Of a stretch of DNA of 64,000 nt, positions 33,863 through 41,617 are shown in pieces. The stretch's first letter is position 1; every line of letters starts with the position of its first letter. A model generated the notes under the pieces. It was not told the DNA's origin and did not search any database. It saw only the letters and a list, made by a program, of their open reading frames with translations. The stretch covers positions 259,773 to 323,772 of the forward strand of contig DISB01000016.1 in assembly GCA_002421685.1 (NCBI GenBank), written 5' to 3'. The position numbers and the translations under genes were made by a program. The DNA is from Bacteroidetes bacterium UBA6221 (GTDB lineage: Bacteria > Bacteroidota > Bacteroidia > Chitinophagales > Chitinophagaceae).

Positions 33863-36800
33863 CTATTTATTTGCGAGATAATTTAATTCAGTTATTATTT
33901 CATTCAGTTCTTTCAGGGCCTCGTAATATCCATTGGAGATGGCAATGGATTGGTTAATCAACATAGTGTATTCGAGATAGCTTATATCGCCTTGCATAAA
34001 TTTTTCACGGGCGGCATTAATAATTTCAGTGGCGTTTTTCAATCCCTTTGTTTCAAAGTAGGCTACCGTCTCTGAGTTCTTCCGGTAACGCGCCAGGGCC
34101 TGGCCATAGCGCACTGCAAGGGCCCGTTCACCGTCTTGCACCTGCAACTCCGCCGCGCGCCTGTTCACCGACAACGCCTTCAACCGTGCGTTTTGCGAAA
34201 AGAAAGCAATAGGTATCGCTACCCCTATCAATCCAGAGCCAAACCTGTCATTCTGCGTATAGTACTGCTCCACATTGCCTACTTTTTGCCAGCCGCTATA
34301 GCTCTGGTTGGAATAACCCCCTGTTATCTCCGGCAACAACCGGGCCTTCTCCAACTGGTGTTGGGTAACAGCAATCCGCTGCTGTTGTTGCAGGTACAAT
34401 ATATCCGGGTGACTATTAAGCCGCTCTGCAGTGAACAGAGGCGCAGGCAACTTCAATGCAATATCGCGTGGCCTGTACAATGTATCAGTTTGCAGCAGGT
34501 ATGCAAACCTGGCCTGTAGTATTTCTATATCGGCTTGCATTTGCTGCAATTGGAGATATATCTGCCCGCGTTGGTTCTCCGCGGTAGCTTTCTCCAATAT
34601 ATCTGAGGCACCCAGGTTATACCTTAATACCGCCTTTTTATAGAACTCTTCATAAACACTATCTGCATACCCCAGCAGCTTCTTCTTTTGCAGGATAATA
34701 TTTATTTCATTGTACAGCAAGGTCACTTGTTTCACTAACTCCTTCTCCCTGCGCAGCAGTTGAATTTCCGCTGCCTTCCACTCTTCGCCCAGCAGTTCGC
34801 GCTGCTTTGTATACACCAGCGGGAAAGATATCGTTTGCGTAATGCTGTACCGTGTATCGTTGTATGCACTGTTGATATTGCCCCACTCTGCAGCCACTTC
34901 AGTTTTCCCAATATCCCAGGCCGTACCGGTCATCTTTCGGTAATATTCAGTTGACAGTCGCTGGCTGCGCACCTGCAGGTTGTTGCGCAAGGCTGTATCA
35001 ATAGCCGCTTCAAGGGATATAGCCGGCTGGGCAAATGACAAGGCCGGAGTTGACAACAACAACACTAATATTATTGAACGAGGCTTCATCCGGGAACTGA
35101 TTTTTTCAAATAAGATAAATAATACGGGCAGCAGGAACAAAGTGAGAAAAGTAGCCGCTACGAGGCCACCGATGACAACCGTTGCAAGAGGTCGCTGCAC
35201 CTCGGCGCCTGCGCCATGACTGAGCGCCATCGGCAAAAAGCCCAGCGATGCCACTGATGCGGTCATCAGGACCGGCCTTAACCTGGCTTTCGCTCCCCGC
35301 AGCACTATTTCACGAAGATCAGTCATGCCTTCAGCTTTCAGTCGCCTGAACTCAGCTATCAGCACAATACCATTCAACACCGCAACACCAAACAAGGCTA
35401 TAAAACCTACTCCTGCGCTGATGCTGAAAGGCATTCCCCTTAATGCGAGTGCGAAAATGCCACCGATAGCAGAGAGCGGAATAGCGGTGTATATGATAAG
35501 GCCGTGCTTAACCGAACCAAAAGCGAAATACAATAACAGGAAAATGAGCGCTAACGCTAAAGGAACAACTATAGATAACCGTTTCTGCGCAGCCACAAGG
35601 TTTTCGAATGCACCCCCGTAAGTAATATAATAGCCCGGCGGAAGGGCTAACTGCTCTGCCTTGGCCTGCAGTTCATTCACTATCGTTTTTACATCCCTGT
35701 TCCTGACGTTGAACCCTACTATTATTCTTCTTTTAGCATCCTCTCTTTGTATCTGGTTGGGGCCATCTTTTACCTGTACTGTTGCCAGTTGGTGCAAGGG
35801 CACCTGGCTGCCATTGGGTGCCGGTATCAGCAGGTTGGCCACGTCATCAAGGTTTTTTTGCCTGTCACCGGCCAGGCGTACTACTATGTCAAACCTCCGC
35901 TCCTGCTCAAACAACATGCCCCTGGCCTGGCCGCCAAACGCGGTATTTACCACATTGTTTACCGCTTCAATATCCAGGCCATGGGCGGCAATCGCTGCCC
36001 GGTTGTATTCAATAACTATCTGCGGCAAGCCTGTCACCGCTTCTACATAAATATCCCTGGCCCCTTCAATACTCGATGCCAGCTTACCAAGCTTTTCAGC
36101 ATAGAGGGCAAGCGTATCCAGGTCTTCGCCAAATATTTTACATACAACATCCTGTTTAGCCCCTGTCATCAGTTCATTAAATCGCATTTGCACGGGATAT
36201 TGAAAACCGGTGGTTACGCCCGGCACTTCCGTGATGGCTGCGCTCATTTTATCCGCCAGTTCAGGAAAAGTTTTCGCGGATGTCCATTCTTTTTTGTCTT
36301 TAAGAATGATCATCAGGTCGCTGGCTTCCATCGGCATAGGGTCTGTTGGAATTTCACCGCTGCCTATCTTGGTAACTATCTTCTCTATTTCGGGAAACCT
36401 GTCCAGCAATATGGCAGATGCTTTTTGAGTGGCATCAATAGTCGTATTCAGGTTACTGCCGGTAAGTACACGTGTATCTGCAGCAAAGTCACCTTCCTCC
36501 AACTGGGGAATAAATTCCCCACCTAACGTAGAGAGCACGAACAATGCAATAACAAATAAACCTGCGGATATGCTGATAACCAGCTTAGGGAAGCTGATGA
36601 CCTTAGCCAATAACCTGTGATACCTTTCACCCAGCCGATCCATCATCCTCTCCGACCAGGACAATTTATGTGATATCTTTTTGCTGATGACCAATGCACT
36701 CATCATAGGAACGTATGTGAGCGACAACAGGAATGCACCGATCAGCGCAAAGGCGACAGTCTCCGCCATAGGCCTGAACATTTTTCCCTCGATGCCCTGC

Positions 36801-38206
36801 AGCGTGAGTATGGGCAGGTACACTATGAGAATAATTACCTGGCCAAAAACGGCGCTGTTCATCATCTTAGATGCAGATGATCTTACCTCTGTATCCATAT
36901 CGGCCTGCGTAAGCCGTGTAACATTCCTGAACCGGGCGGAATGGTGCAGCCTGTGCATTACCGCCTCCACGATTATTACCGCGCCATCCACTATCAGGCC
37001 AAAATCCAGCGCACCCAGGCTCATCAGGTTACCGCTTACGCCAAACAGGTTCATCATAATGACCGCAAAGAGCATGGATAACGGAATAATGGATGCAACC
37101 AGTAACCCGGCACGTATATTACCCAAAAACAAAACAAGGATAAACACCACTATCAGCGCGCCTTCCAGCAGGTTCTTTTCTACAGTACTGATGGCGTTAT
37201 TTACCATTTTTGTCCTGTCGAGGAAGGGTTCGATAATTACCCCTTCAGGCAGGGTATTTTGTATCTTCCCGACACGTTCTTTTATATCTTTTATCACTTT
37301 GCCGCTGTTGGCGCCTTTCAGCATCATCACCACCGCCCCGGACACCTCACCCTCAGCATTGTAGCACATTGCACCATAACGTACTGCCGAACCGATACGC
37401 ACCTCTGCCACATCCCTGATAAAAACCGGTATACCGCCCGATGTTTGTTTTACGGGTATATTTTCCAGGTCGGAAATACTTTGTGCCAGCCCCTCGCTTC
37501 TTATATACAACACCGCGGGCCCCTTCTCTATATAAGCCCCCCCGGTATTCGCATTATTATTTTCCAGGGCAGTAAAAATGTCATTGATGGTTACGTTATA
37601 CGAGGCCAGTTTCGACGTGTTGACAGCCACTTCATATTGCTTGAGGTATCCGCCAAAGCTGCTTACATCGGCCACGCCCTCTACACCCAGCAATTGTCTG
37701 CGTATGATCCAGTCCTGTATAGTACGCAGTTCAGCAGCATCATATTTACCTTCATATCCCGGTTTTGGCCTTACTACGTATTGGTATATCTCGCCCAGCC
37801 CGGTAGTTACCGGGGCGAGAAAAGGTTCCGCCATCCCTGAAGGCAAATCGTTTTGTACACGCAACAAGCGCTCCGCAACCTGTTGCCGCGCCCAATAGAT
37901 ATCAACGTCGTCGCTGAATACGATGGTAACCAACGATAAGCCGAACCTTGAAAAACTACGTATCTCTTTAAGCCCCGGGATATTATTGTTCGCTTGTTCG
38001 ATAGGGAAAGTTATCAGCCGCTCCACATCCGGCGCTCCCAGCGATGGCACTATAGTAATTACCTGTACCTGGTTGTCAGTAATATCAGGCACTGCGTCTA
38101 CGGGCAACCTTGTCAGTTCGTAACTGCCATAGCTTATCAAACCCAGCACAAATAATATGATGATGAGTTTGTTCTTAATTGAAAACTCAATGATCCTGTT
38201 TAGCAT
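33863..38206 (-). CDS. CusA/CzcA-family heavy-metal RND pump fused to a TolC-type outer-membrane channel
   Basis: A 1447-aa fusion. Residues 1-1039 form a complete heavy-metal-efflux RND proton antiporter with twelve membrane helices (start MLNRIIEFSIKNKLIIILF). The helix-4 motif LDFGLIVDGAVIIVEA near residue 405 is of the CzcA (Zn/Co/Cd) type. Residues 1040-1447 are a full outer-membrane efflux protein (TolC family), with ISLEAAIDTALRNNLQVRSQ at its start and coiled-coil halves. At the junction, MKPRSIILVLLLSTPALSFA is a typical signal peptide, with its Met codon at 35087-35089. This suggests fusion by loss of a stop, or that the TolC half is released or separately started. Upstream is a 126-aa periplasmic protein; the adaptor follows after 8 bp. 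Confidence 0.94.
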   Translation of the reverse strand: MLNRIIEFSIKNKLIIILFVLGLISYGSYELTRLPVDAVPDITDNQVQVITIVPSLGAPDVERLITFPIEQANNNIPGLKEIRSFSRFGLSLVTIVFSDDVDIYWARQQVAERLLRVQNDLPSGMAEPFLAPVTTGLGEIYQYVVRPKPGYEGKYDAAELRTIQDWIIRRQLLGVEGVADVSSFGGYLKQYEVAVNTSKLASYNVTINDIFTALENNNANTGGAYIEKGPAVLYIRSEGLAQSISDLENIPVKQTSGGIPVFIRDVAEVRIGSAVRYGAMCYNAEGEVSGAVVMMLKGANSGKVIKDIKERVGKIQNTLPEGVIIEPFLDRTKMVNNAISTVEKNLLEGALIVVFILVLFLGNIRAGLLVASIIPLSMLFAVIMMNLFGVSGNLMSLGALDFGLIVDGAVIIVEAVMHRLHHSARFRNVTRLTQADMDTEVRSSASKMMNSAVFGQVIILIVYLPILTLQGIEGKMFRPMAETVAFALIGAFLLSLTYVPMMSALVISKKISHKLSWSERMMDRLGERYHRLLAKVISFPKLVISISAGLFVIALFVLSTLGGEFIPQLEEGDFAADTRVLTGSNLNTTIDATQKASAILLDRFPEIEKIVTKIGSGEIPTDPMPMEASDLMIILKDKKEWTSAKTFPELADKMSAAITEVPGVTTGFQYPVQMRFNELMTGAKQDVVCKIFGEDLDTLALYAEKLGKLASSIEGARDIYVEAVTGLPQIVIEYNRAAIAAHGLDIEAVNNVVNTAFGGQARGMLFEQERRFDIVVRLAGDRQKNLDDVANLLIPAPNGSQVPLHQLATVQVKDGPNQIQREDAKRRIIVGFNVRNRDVKTIVNELQAKAEQLALPPGYYITYGGAFENLVAAQKRLSIVVPLALALIFLLLYFAFGSVKHGLIIYTAIPLSAIGGIFALALRGMPFSISAGVGFIALFGVAVLNGIVLIAEFRRLKAEGMTDLREIVLRGAKARLRPVLMTASVASLGFLPMALSHGAGAEVQRPLATVVIGGLVAATFLTLFLLPVLFILFEKISSRMKPRSIILVLLLSTPALSFAQPAISLEAAIDTALRNNLQVRSQRLSTEYYRKMTGTAWDIGKTEVAAEWGNINSAYNDTRYSITQTISFPLVYTKQRELLGEEWKAAEIQLLRREKELVKQVTLLYNEINIILQKKKLLGYADSVYEEFYKKAVLRYNLGASDILEKATAENQRGQIYLQLQQMQADIEILQARFAYLLQTDTLYRPRDIALKLPAPLFTAERLNSHPDILYLQQQQRIAVTQHQLEKARLLPEITGGYSNQSYSGWQKVGNVEQYYTQNDRFGSGLIGVAIPIAFFSQNARLKALSVNRRAAELQVQDGERALAVRYGQALARYRKNSETVAYFETKGLKNATEIINAAREKFMQGDISYLEYTMLINQSIAISNGYYEALKELNEIITELNYLANK

Positions 38207-38289
38207 AAAAAACCCTTATTGCATTATAATATAGTAGTTTCGCATGGTCTATTGCATAACTACAAGAAAGCAGAATGATATTGGGTGTC

Positions 38290-38670
38290 CTATGCCCTGG
38301 GCGGCTGCCAGATATTAGACAGTGATTCAGCAGAATGGAATGGTGATGCATACAAGGGTATCTTTTTCTCATGTGAATCGAAAAGCAATTCCTGCGTTAC
38401 TATACTTTCAGCGGACGGAAAAAAGGTAAATACCAGCGACGAACTGTTGTACTGTTTAAATGGCAATTGCATGTCACGATCATGGTCGGCACGTTGTACA
38501 TCGTCCTGCGCATAGTGTATTGCCAGGTAATCGAAGATGCCGATATGCCCGTCGAGGTTTTTGTGCTCGTTATAATGTTCTATCAGCTCCGTAAACTTAA
38601 AAAACTCATTTACAGGCGTCTGTACCAGCACCATCACCATGAATATCAATATGGATATAACCCGTGTCAA
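38290..38670 (-). CDS. Small exported protein upstream of the metal-efflux pump
   Basis: A 126-aa protein with an N-terminal hydrophobic segment (MTRVISILIFMVMVLVQTPV) that may be a signal peptide or anchor. A His/Asp-rich stretch follows (HYAQDDVQRADHDRDMQLPF, about residues 52-71) that could bind metal. Similar small proteins sit next to CzcA/CusA pumps in other Bacteroidota, as far as I recall. It is 83 bp upstream of the pump gene on the same strand and is probably the first gene of the operon. A metal-sensing or metal-delivery role is inference. Confidence 0.75.
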   Translation of the reverse strand: MTRVISILIFMVMVLVQTPVNEFFKFTELIEHYNEHKNLDGHIGIFDYLAIHYAQDDVQRADHDRDMQLPFKQYNSSSLVFTFFPSAESIVTQELLFDSHEKKIPLYASPFHSAESLSNIWQPPRA

Positions 38671-38723
38671 CTATGCAAAATTAGTAAAACTACAGGTATC
38701 TTAAGTGACAAAAGTCACTTCGG

Positions 38724-38945
38724 CTATATATTGTAGTAAGTACCGGCAATGCCAGTTGCCAGCAGGGCTATGAGCAACAGCCAGAAAAACAGGCCAAATG
38801 TGATACCAAGAGCTACTGCTTCTTCCTGTTCTTCCAGGTCCTGCGAGGTAACACGTGTGGTAATACTGCCGGGAGTGCGACGGGGAAGACGCGGCAATAA
38901 AGCGCCGATGAGCAGTATTACAAAAAACGCAATGGCAGCATACAC
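38724..38945 (-). CDS. Small two-helix membrane protein
   Basis: A 73-aa protein with two hydrophobic helices (AAIAFFVILLIGALLP and ITFGLFFWLLLIALLATGIA) separated by a short charged loop (TSQDLEEQEEAV). The start is GTG 38945, with no in-frame ATG. No family is recognised. It lies alone between the metal-efflux operon and the divergent YycJ-like gene. Confidence 0.6.
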   Translation of the reverse strand: MYAAIAFFVILLIGALLPRLPRRTPGSITTRVTSQDLEEQEEAVALGITFGLFFWLLLIALLATGIAGTYYNI

Positions 38946-39055
38946 GGCCCAGGTTTCTCATCTTGTAATGCTCCTTACTTTATACAACAACGGTTTATAC
39001 ATAATGTTGAAATAGTTGTTTGCCATATAGCCGGATGTTGTTTTCTTTGCTCCTG

Positions 39056-39883
39056 ATGTCACTCTTTGTCGCTTCACTGAACTCGGGTAGTAATGGCAAT
39101 TGCTACTATGTAGGCAACGGCAGCGAGGCCGTGCTGGTAGATGCCGGTATCTCCTGCAGGGAAACCGAACGACGCATGGCCCGCCTGAACCTGTCGCTGA
39201 AAACCGTAAAGGCCATTTTTATTTCGCATGAACATAGCGACCATATAAAAGGTGTTACAGTCCTTTCAAAGAAATATAACCTTCCTGTTTATATCACCGA
39301 AACGACCGCCCGGTTTGGCAGGTTAAATATAGACAGGTCATTAGCCCGGACATTTGCAGCCGATGAAACCATCAGCATCAATAGCCTGTCGGTAACGCCG
39401 TTCGCAAAACACCACGATGCAGGCGACCCGCATAGCTTTGTAGTGGAAGGCAATGGTGTAATCGTGGGCGTTTTTACAGACATAGGCAATGTATGCGATA
39501 AGCTGACTATGCATTTCAAGGGCTGCCATGCAGCATTCCTGGAGGCTAATTATGATGCCGACATGCTGGAAAACGGCAGGTACCCCATACACCTGAAGCG
39601 TAGAATAAGGGGTGGCAAGGGACACCTTTCCAACCACGAGGCGCTGGAATTATTCAACACCCATAGGCCCGCCCATATGAGCCATTTGTTCCTGGCGCAC
39701 CTGTCGGCAGAGAACAATAACCCGGAGTTGGTGAACGAACTGTTCTCAGCCCATGCGGGTGATGTGCAGGTGGTAGTGGCATCAAGGTACCGGGAAACCG
39801 AGGTGTTTCATATCCGCAGACATGATGAAATGATACACGAACCGGTCCCGCTAATGCATAGCAGGCAGGCCAGTTTGTTTTAG
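39056..39883 (+). CDS. MBL-fold metallo-hydrolase, YycJ/WalJ-like
   Basis: A 275-aa metallo-beta-lactamase-fold protein resembling the YycJ/WalJ group of putative exonucleases linked to DNA replication or repair. SLFVASLNSGSNGNCYYVG at the start and the metal motif FISHEHSDHIKGV near residue 56 (HxHxDH) are diagnostic. The central Asp is in GVFTDIGNV, and the later His is in HLSNHEALELF. I chose ATG 39056 (MSLFVASLN) because YycJ proteins start this way; the frame from 39020 would add 12 residues resembling no signal I recognise. It is a single gene. Confidence 0.88.
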   Translation: MSLFVASLNSGSNGNCYYVGNGSEAVLVDAGISCRETERRMARLNLSLKTVKAIFISHEHSDHIKGVTVLSKKYNLPVYITETTARFGRLNIDRSLARTFAADETISINSLSVTPFAKHHDAGDPHSFVVEGNGVIVGVFTDIGNVCDKLTMHFKGCHAAFLEANYDADMLENGRYPIHLKRRIRGGKGHLSNHEALELFNTHRPAHMSHLFLAHLSAENNNPELVNELFSAHAGDVQVVVASRYRETEVFHIRRHDEMIHEPVPLMHSRQASLF

Positions 39884-40492
39884 CCTCTCAGTTCAGTTAT
39901 ATATAAAGCAAAGTTACTAACTGAGAAATTTGTTGTCAGTTGTTGCAATTTTTCGTGAGAAACAATTTTTCATTTTTTGCCCAGATAGTTGGTATTCAAT
40001 ACTAAATCCTGACTTTGCCCCAAATCGGTCGCAACAACCGGGAATATTTCATTATACGTAAGTGTTTTACGCTTATTTGGCAAAAGCCGATTCCTCTTTA
40101 AATTCCTCTCCCCGGCTTGAAAGCCGGGACAATTGATAAGGCGTACCCCAGGTACTTTAACCACAAAGAATGCTATGTACTGAAGTTGCGCAAAGAGCAT
40201 TTCGTTTTCAAAGAGCGTATCGCCATAATACGAATAATACAAATATACGTATTTTTGTTGTAGTAGAAAAAGAAAAAGTGGATTGACGGGTATTATGTAT
40301 GGCACGGAGACTCCACTTGCAGAGTCTGTCAGTATTATTATAGCTAATTTATTCGTTTGGCAGAGAGTGGCTTCCCCGTGAACCCGTTGGTACAAATCTC
40401 GAACCAGATAATTAACGGATTGGCAATATTATGTATCTAGACATCTGGAAATACAGTATTTTACAAACAGTATTATAGTCTAAATATTGTTT
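39884..40492. other. AT-rich intergenic region left of the TIR gene
   Basis: No convincing gene. It contains a perfect 8-bp hairpin CCCGGCTTGAAAGCCGGG at 40111-40128 and a tRNA-3'-end-like sequence at 40378-40406. A minus-strand frame at 39970-40395 exists but looks non-coding. The base composition shifts to very AT-rich toward the TIR gene. Confidence 0.5.
40378..40406 (-). repeat. tRNA-3'-end-like sequence, left border of the TIR islet
   Basis: On the minus strand it reads GGTTCGAGATTTGTACC then AACGGGTTCAC. It shares GGTTCGA and GGTTCAC ends, in the same orientation, with 41526-41549 on the other side of the TIR gene. It may be an integration-site remnant. Confidence 0.4.
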
Positions 40493-41362
40493 ATGAGAAT
40501 TTTCCTAATCACACCGTTCAGTAGTGAATTTAATGATATTTCTTCTCTAATCAAAGAAGCCATCATTTCTTTAGGCCATACTTATATTAGAGCTGATGAA
40601 ATTTTGGGAACAGGTTATATTATTAATCAAATACAAAATGAAATTAAAAGTGCTGATTTTGTAATAGCTGATATTTCCACAGGTAATGCAAATGTGATGT
40701 ATGAATTGGGTATGGCTTGGGCTTTAGGTATTCCAGTATTGCCTATAACACAAAGAGGGGATCATATCCCTTTTGATATTGCTTCAGTTAGAACAATAAT
40801 ATATGATAGAAATCGATTGAATGAAACATTAATTAGGCCAATTCGCAATTTTTTGACTCATAGTAATTTTGAAATATTTCTTAAAAAAGAGAGTATAGAG
40901 ATTGCAAAAGAGCGACAAGAAAAGAAAACGGTATTCATTAGTTATAGTCATGTTGATTTAGAATACTTAAATAGACTTAAAATTCACTTAAGACCATTTG
41001 AAAAAAAAGGAGTAATAGATTTTTGGGAAGATACTAAGATAAAGGCAGGAGAAAAATGGAAAGAAAAAATAGAATGGGCTTTAGAAAAGGCGGCTATAGC
41101 AATACTGTTAGTCAGTGCAGACTTTCTCGCATCAGACTTTATTATAGATAATGAACTTCCTCCTTTACTTAAAGCAGCTGAAGAAAAAGGTAAAATAATT
41201 TTACCTGTAATACTTAGACCTTGTCGATTTACTAAGGAAGTGCATCTTTCTCAATTTCAATCAATAAATGATCCTAAGAAACCTATTAGTAAACTGGATG
41301 ATAATGGTAAGGAAGAAGTCTATGTAGAAATAGCAAACTATATCGATGATTTTGTAAAATAA
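40493..41362 (+). CDS. TIR-domain protein with N-terminal deoxyribosyltransferase-like domain
   Basis: A 289-aa two-domain protein. Residues 1-125 resemble the nucleoside 2-deoxyribosyltransferase-like domain: IFLITPFSSEFNDISSLI, then ADFVIADISTGNANVMYELG and IPVLPITQR. Residues 135-289 form a TIR domain: KTVFISYSHVDLEYLNRLK, FWEDTKIKAGEKW, and SADFLASDFIIDNEL, where the Glu corresponds to the NADase catalytic position. Bacterial TIR proteins of this kind often act in antiphage defence by consuming or cyclising NAD; that role is inferred. ATG 40493 is preferred to TTG 40487. The gene is very AT-rich, stands alone, and is bordered by tRNA-like sequences, so it is probably acquired. Confidence 0.88.
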   Translation: MRIFLITPFSSEFNDISSLIKEAIISLGHTYIRADEILGTGYIINQIQNEIKSADFVIADISTGNANVMYELGMAWALGIPVLPITQRGDHIPFDIASVRTIIYDRNRLNETLIRPIRNFLTHSNFEIFLKKESIEIAKERQEKKTVFISYSHVDLEYLNRLKIHLRPFEKKGVIDFWEDTKIKAGEKWKEKIEWALEKAAIAILLVSADFLASDFIIDNELPPLLKAAEEKGKIILPVILRPCRFTKEVHLSQFQSINDPKKPISKLDDNGKEEVYVEIANYIDDFVK

Positions 41363-41491
41363 CTAAGTATAGCAAGTATAAATTATGCATAAATGAGACA
41401 AAGATTTGACAAGGACAACTTTATTGTACTCGAACCAGGTTGAGATTGAAAATGATGAGTTTATAAAACTTACATATAGAATATAAAAACA

Positions 41492-41518
41492 AAAAGCCAC
41501 TGATAATCAGTGACTTTT
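41492..41518. terminator. Hairpin terminator right of the TIR gene
   Basis: A 12-bp stem with one mismatch, AAAAGCCACTGA/TCAGTGACTTTT, and a 3-nt loop. It could end the TIR transcript. On the minus strand it sits just after the tRNA-like 3' end at 41526, the usual place for a tRNA terminator. Confidence 0.65.
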
Positions 41519-41525
41519 ACATTAA

Positions 41526-41549
41526 GTGAACCTCTTGGGATTCGAACCA
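41526..41549 (-). pseudogene. tRNA 3'-end remnant, right border of the TIR islet
   Basis: On the minus strand it reads GGTTCGAATCCCAAGAGG then TTCAC, a T-arm plus acceptor-like end, followed by a terminator hairpin at 41492-41518. The other arms of a tRNA are missing, because the sequence beyond 41550 is the terminator of the Ig-repeat gene. Confidence 0.4.
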
Positions 41550-41551
41550 CA

Positions 41552-41594
41552 TCAAAAAACAAAAAAGCCGCCCCAAACGAATTGAGGCGGCCTT
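41552..41594 (-). terminator. Terminator of the Ig-repeat protein gene
   Basis: An imperfect stem of AAGCCGCC with GGCGGCCTT lies 24 bp after the stop and is followed on the minus strand by two T-runs (CTTTTTTGTTTTTTG). Confidence 0.8.
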
Positions 41595-41617
41595 GTTATT
41601 GATGATTGTTACTACTA

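Noticed and set aside
39970..40395. Minus-strand frame of 141 aa in the intergenic region left of the TIR gene
   Set aside because: It begins within the tRNA-like border, has a low-complexity Leu/Tyr stretch, spans a perfect hairpin and shows no recognisable domain; more likely non-coding.
41492..41549. Intact tRNA gene on the minus strand
   Set aside because: Only a T-arm-like end and terminator are present; the anticodon and D arms are missing and the T-stem pairs poorly.
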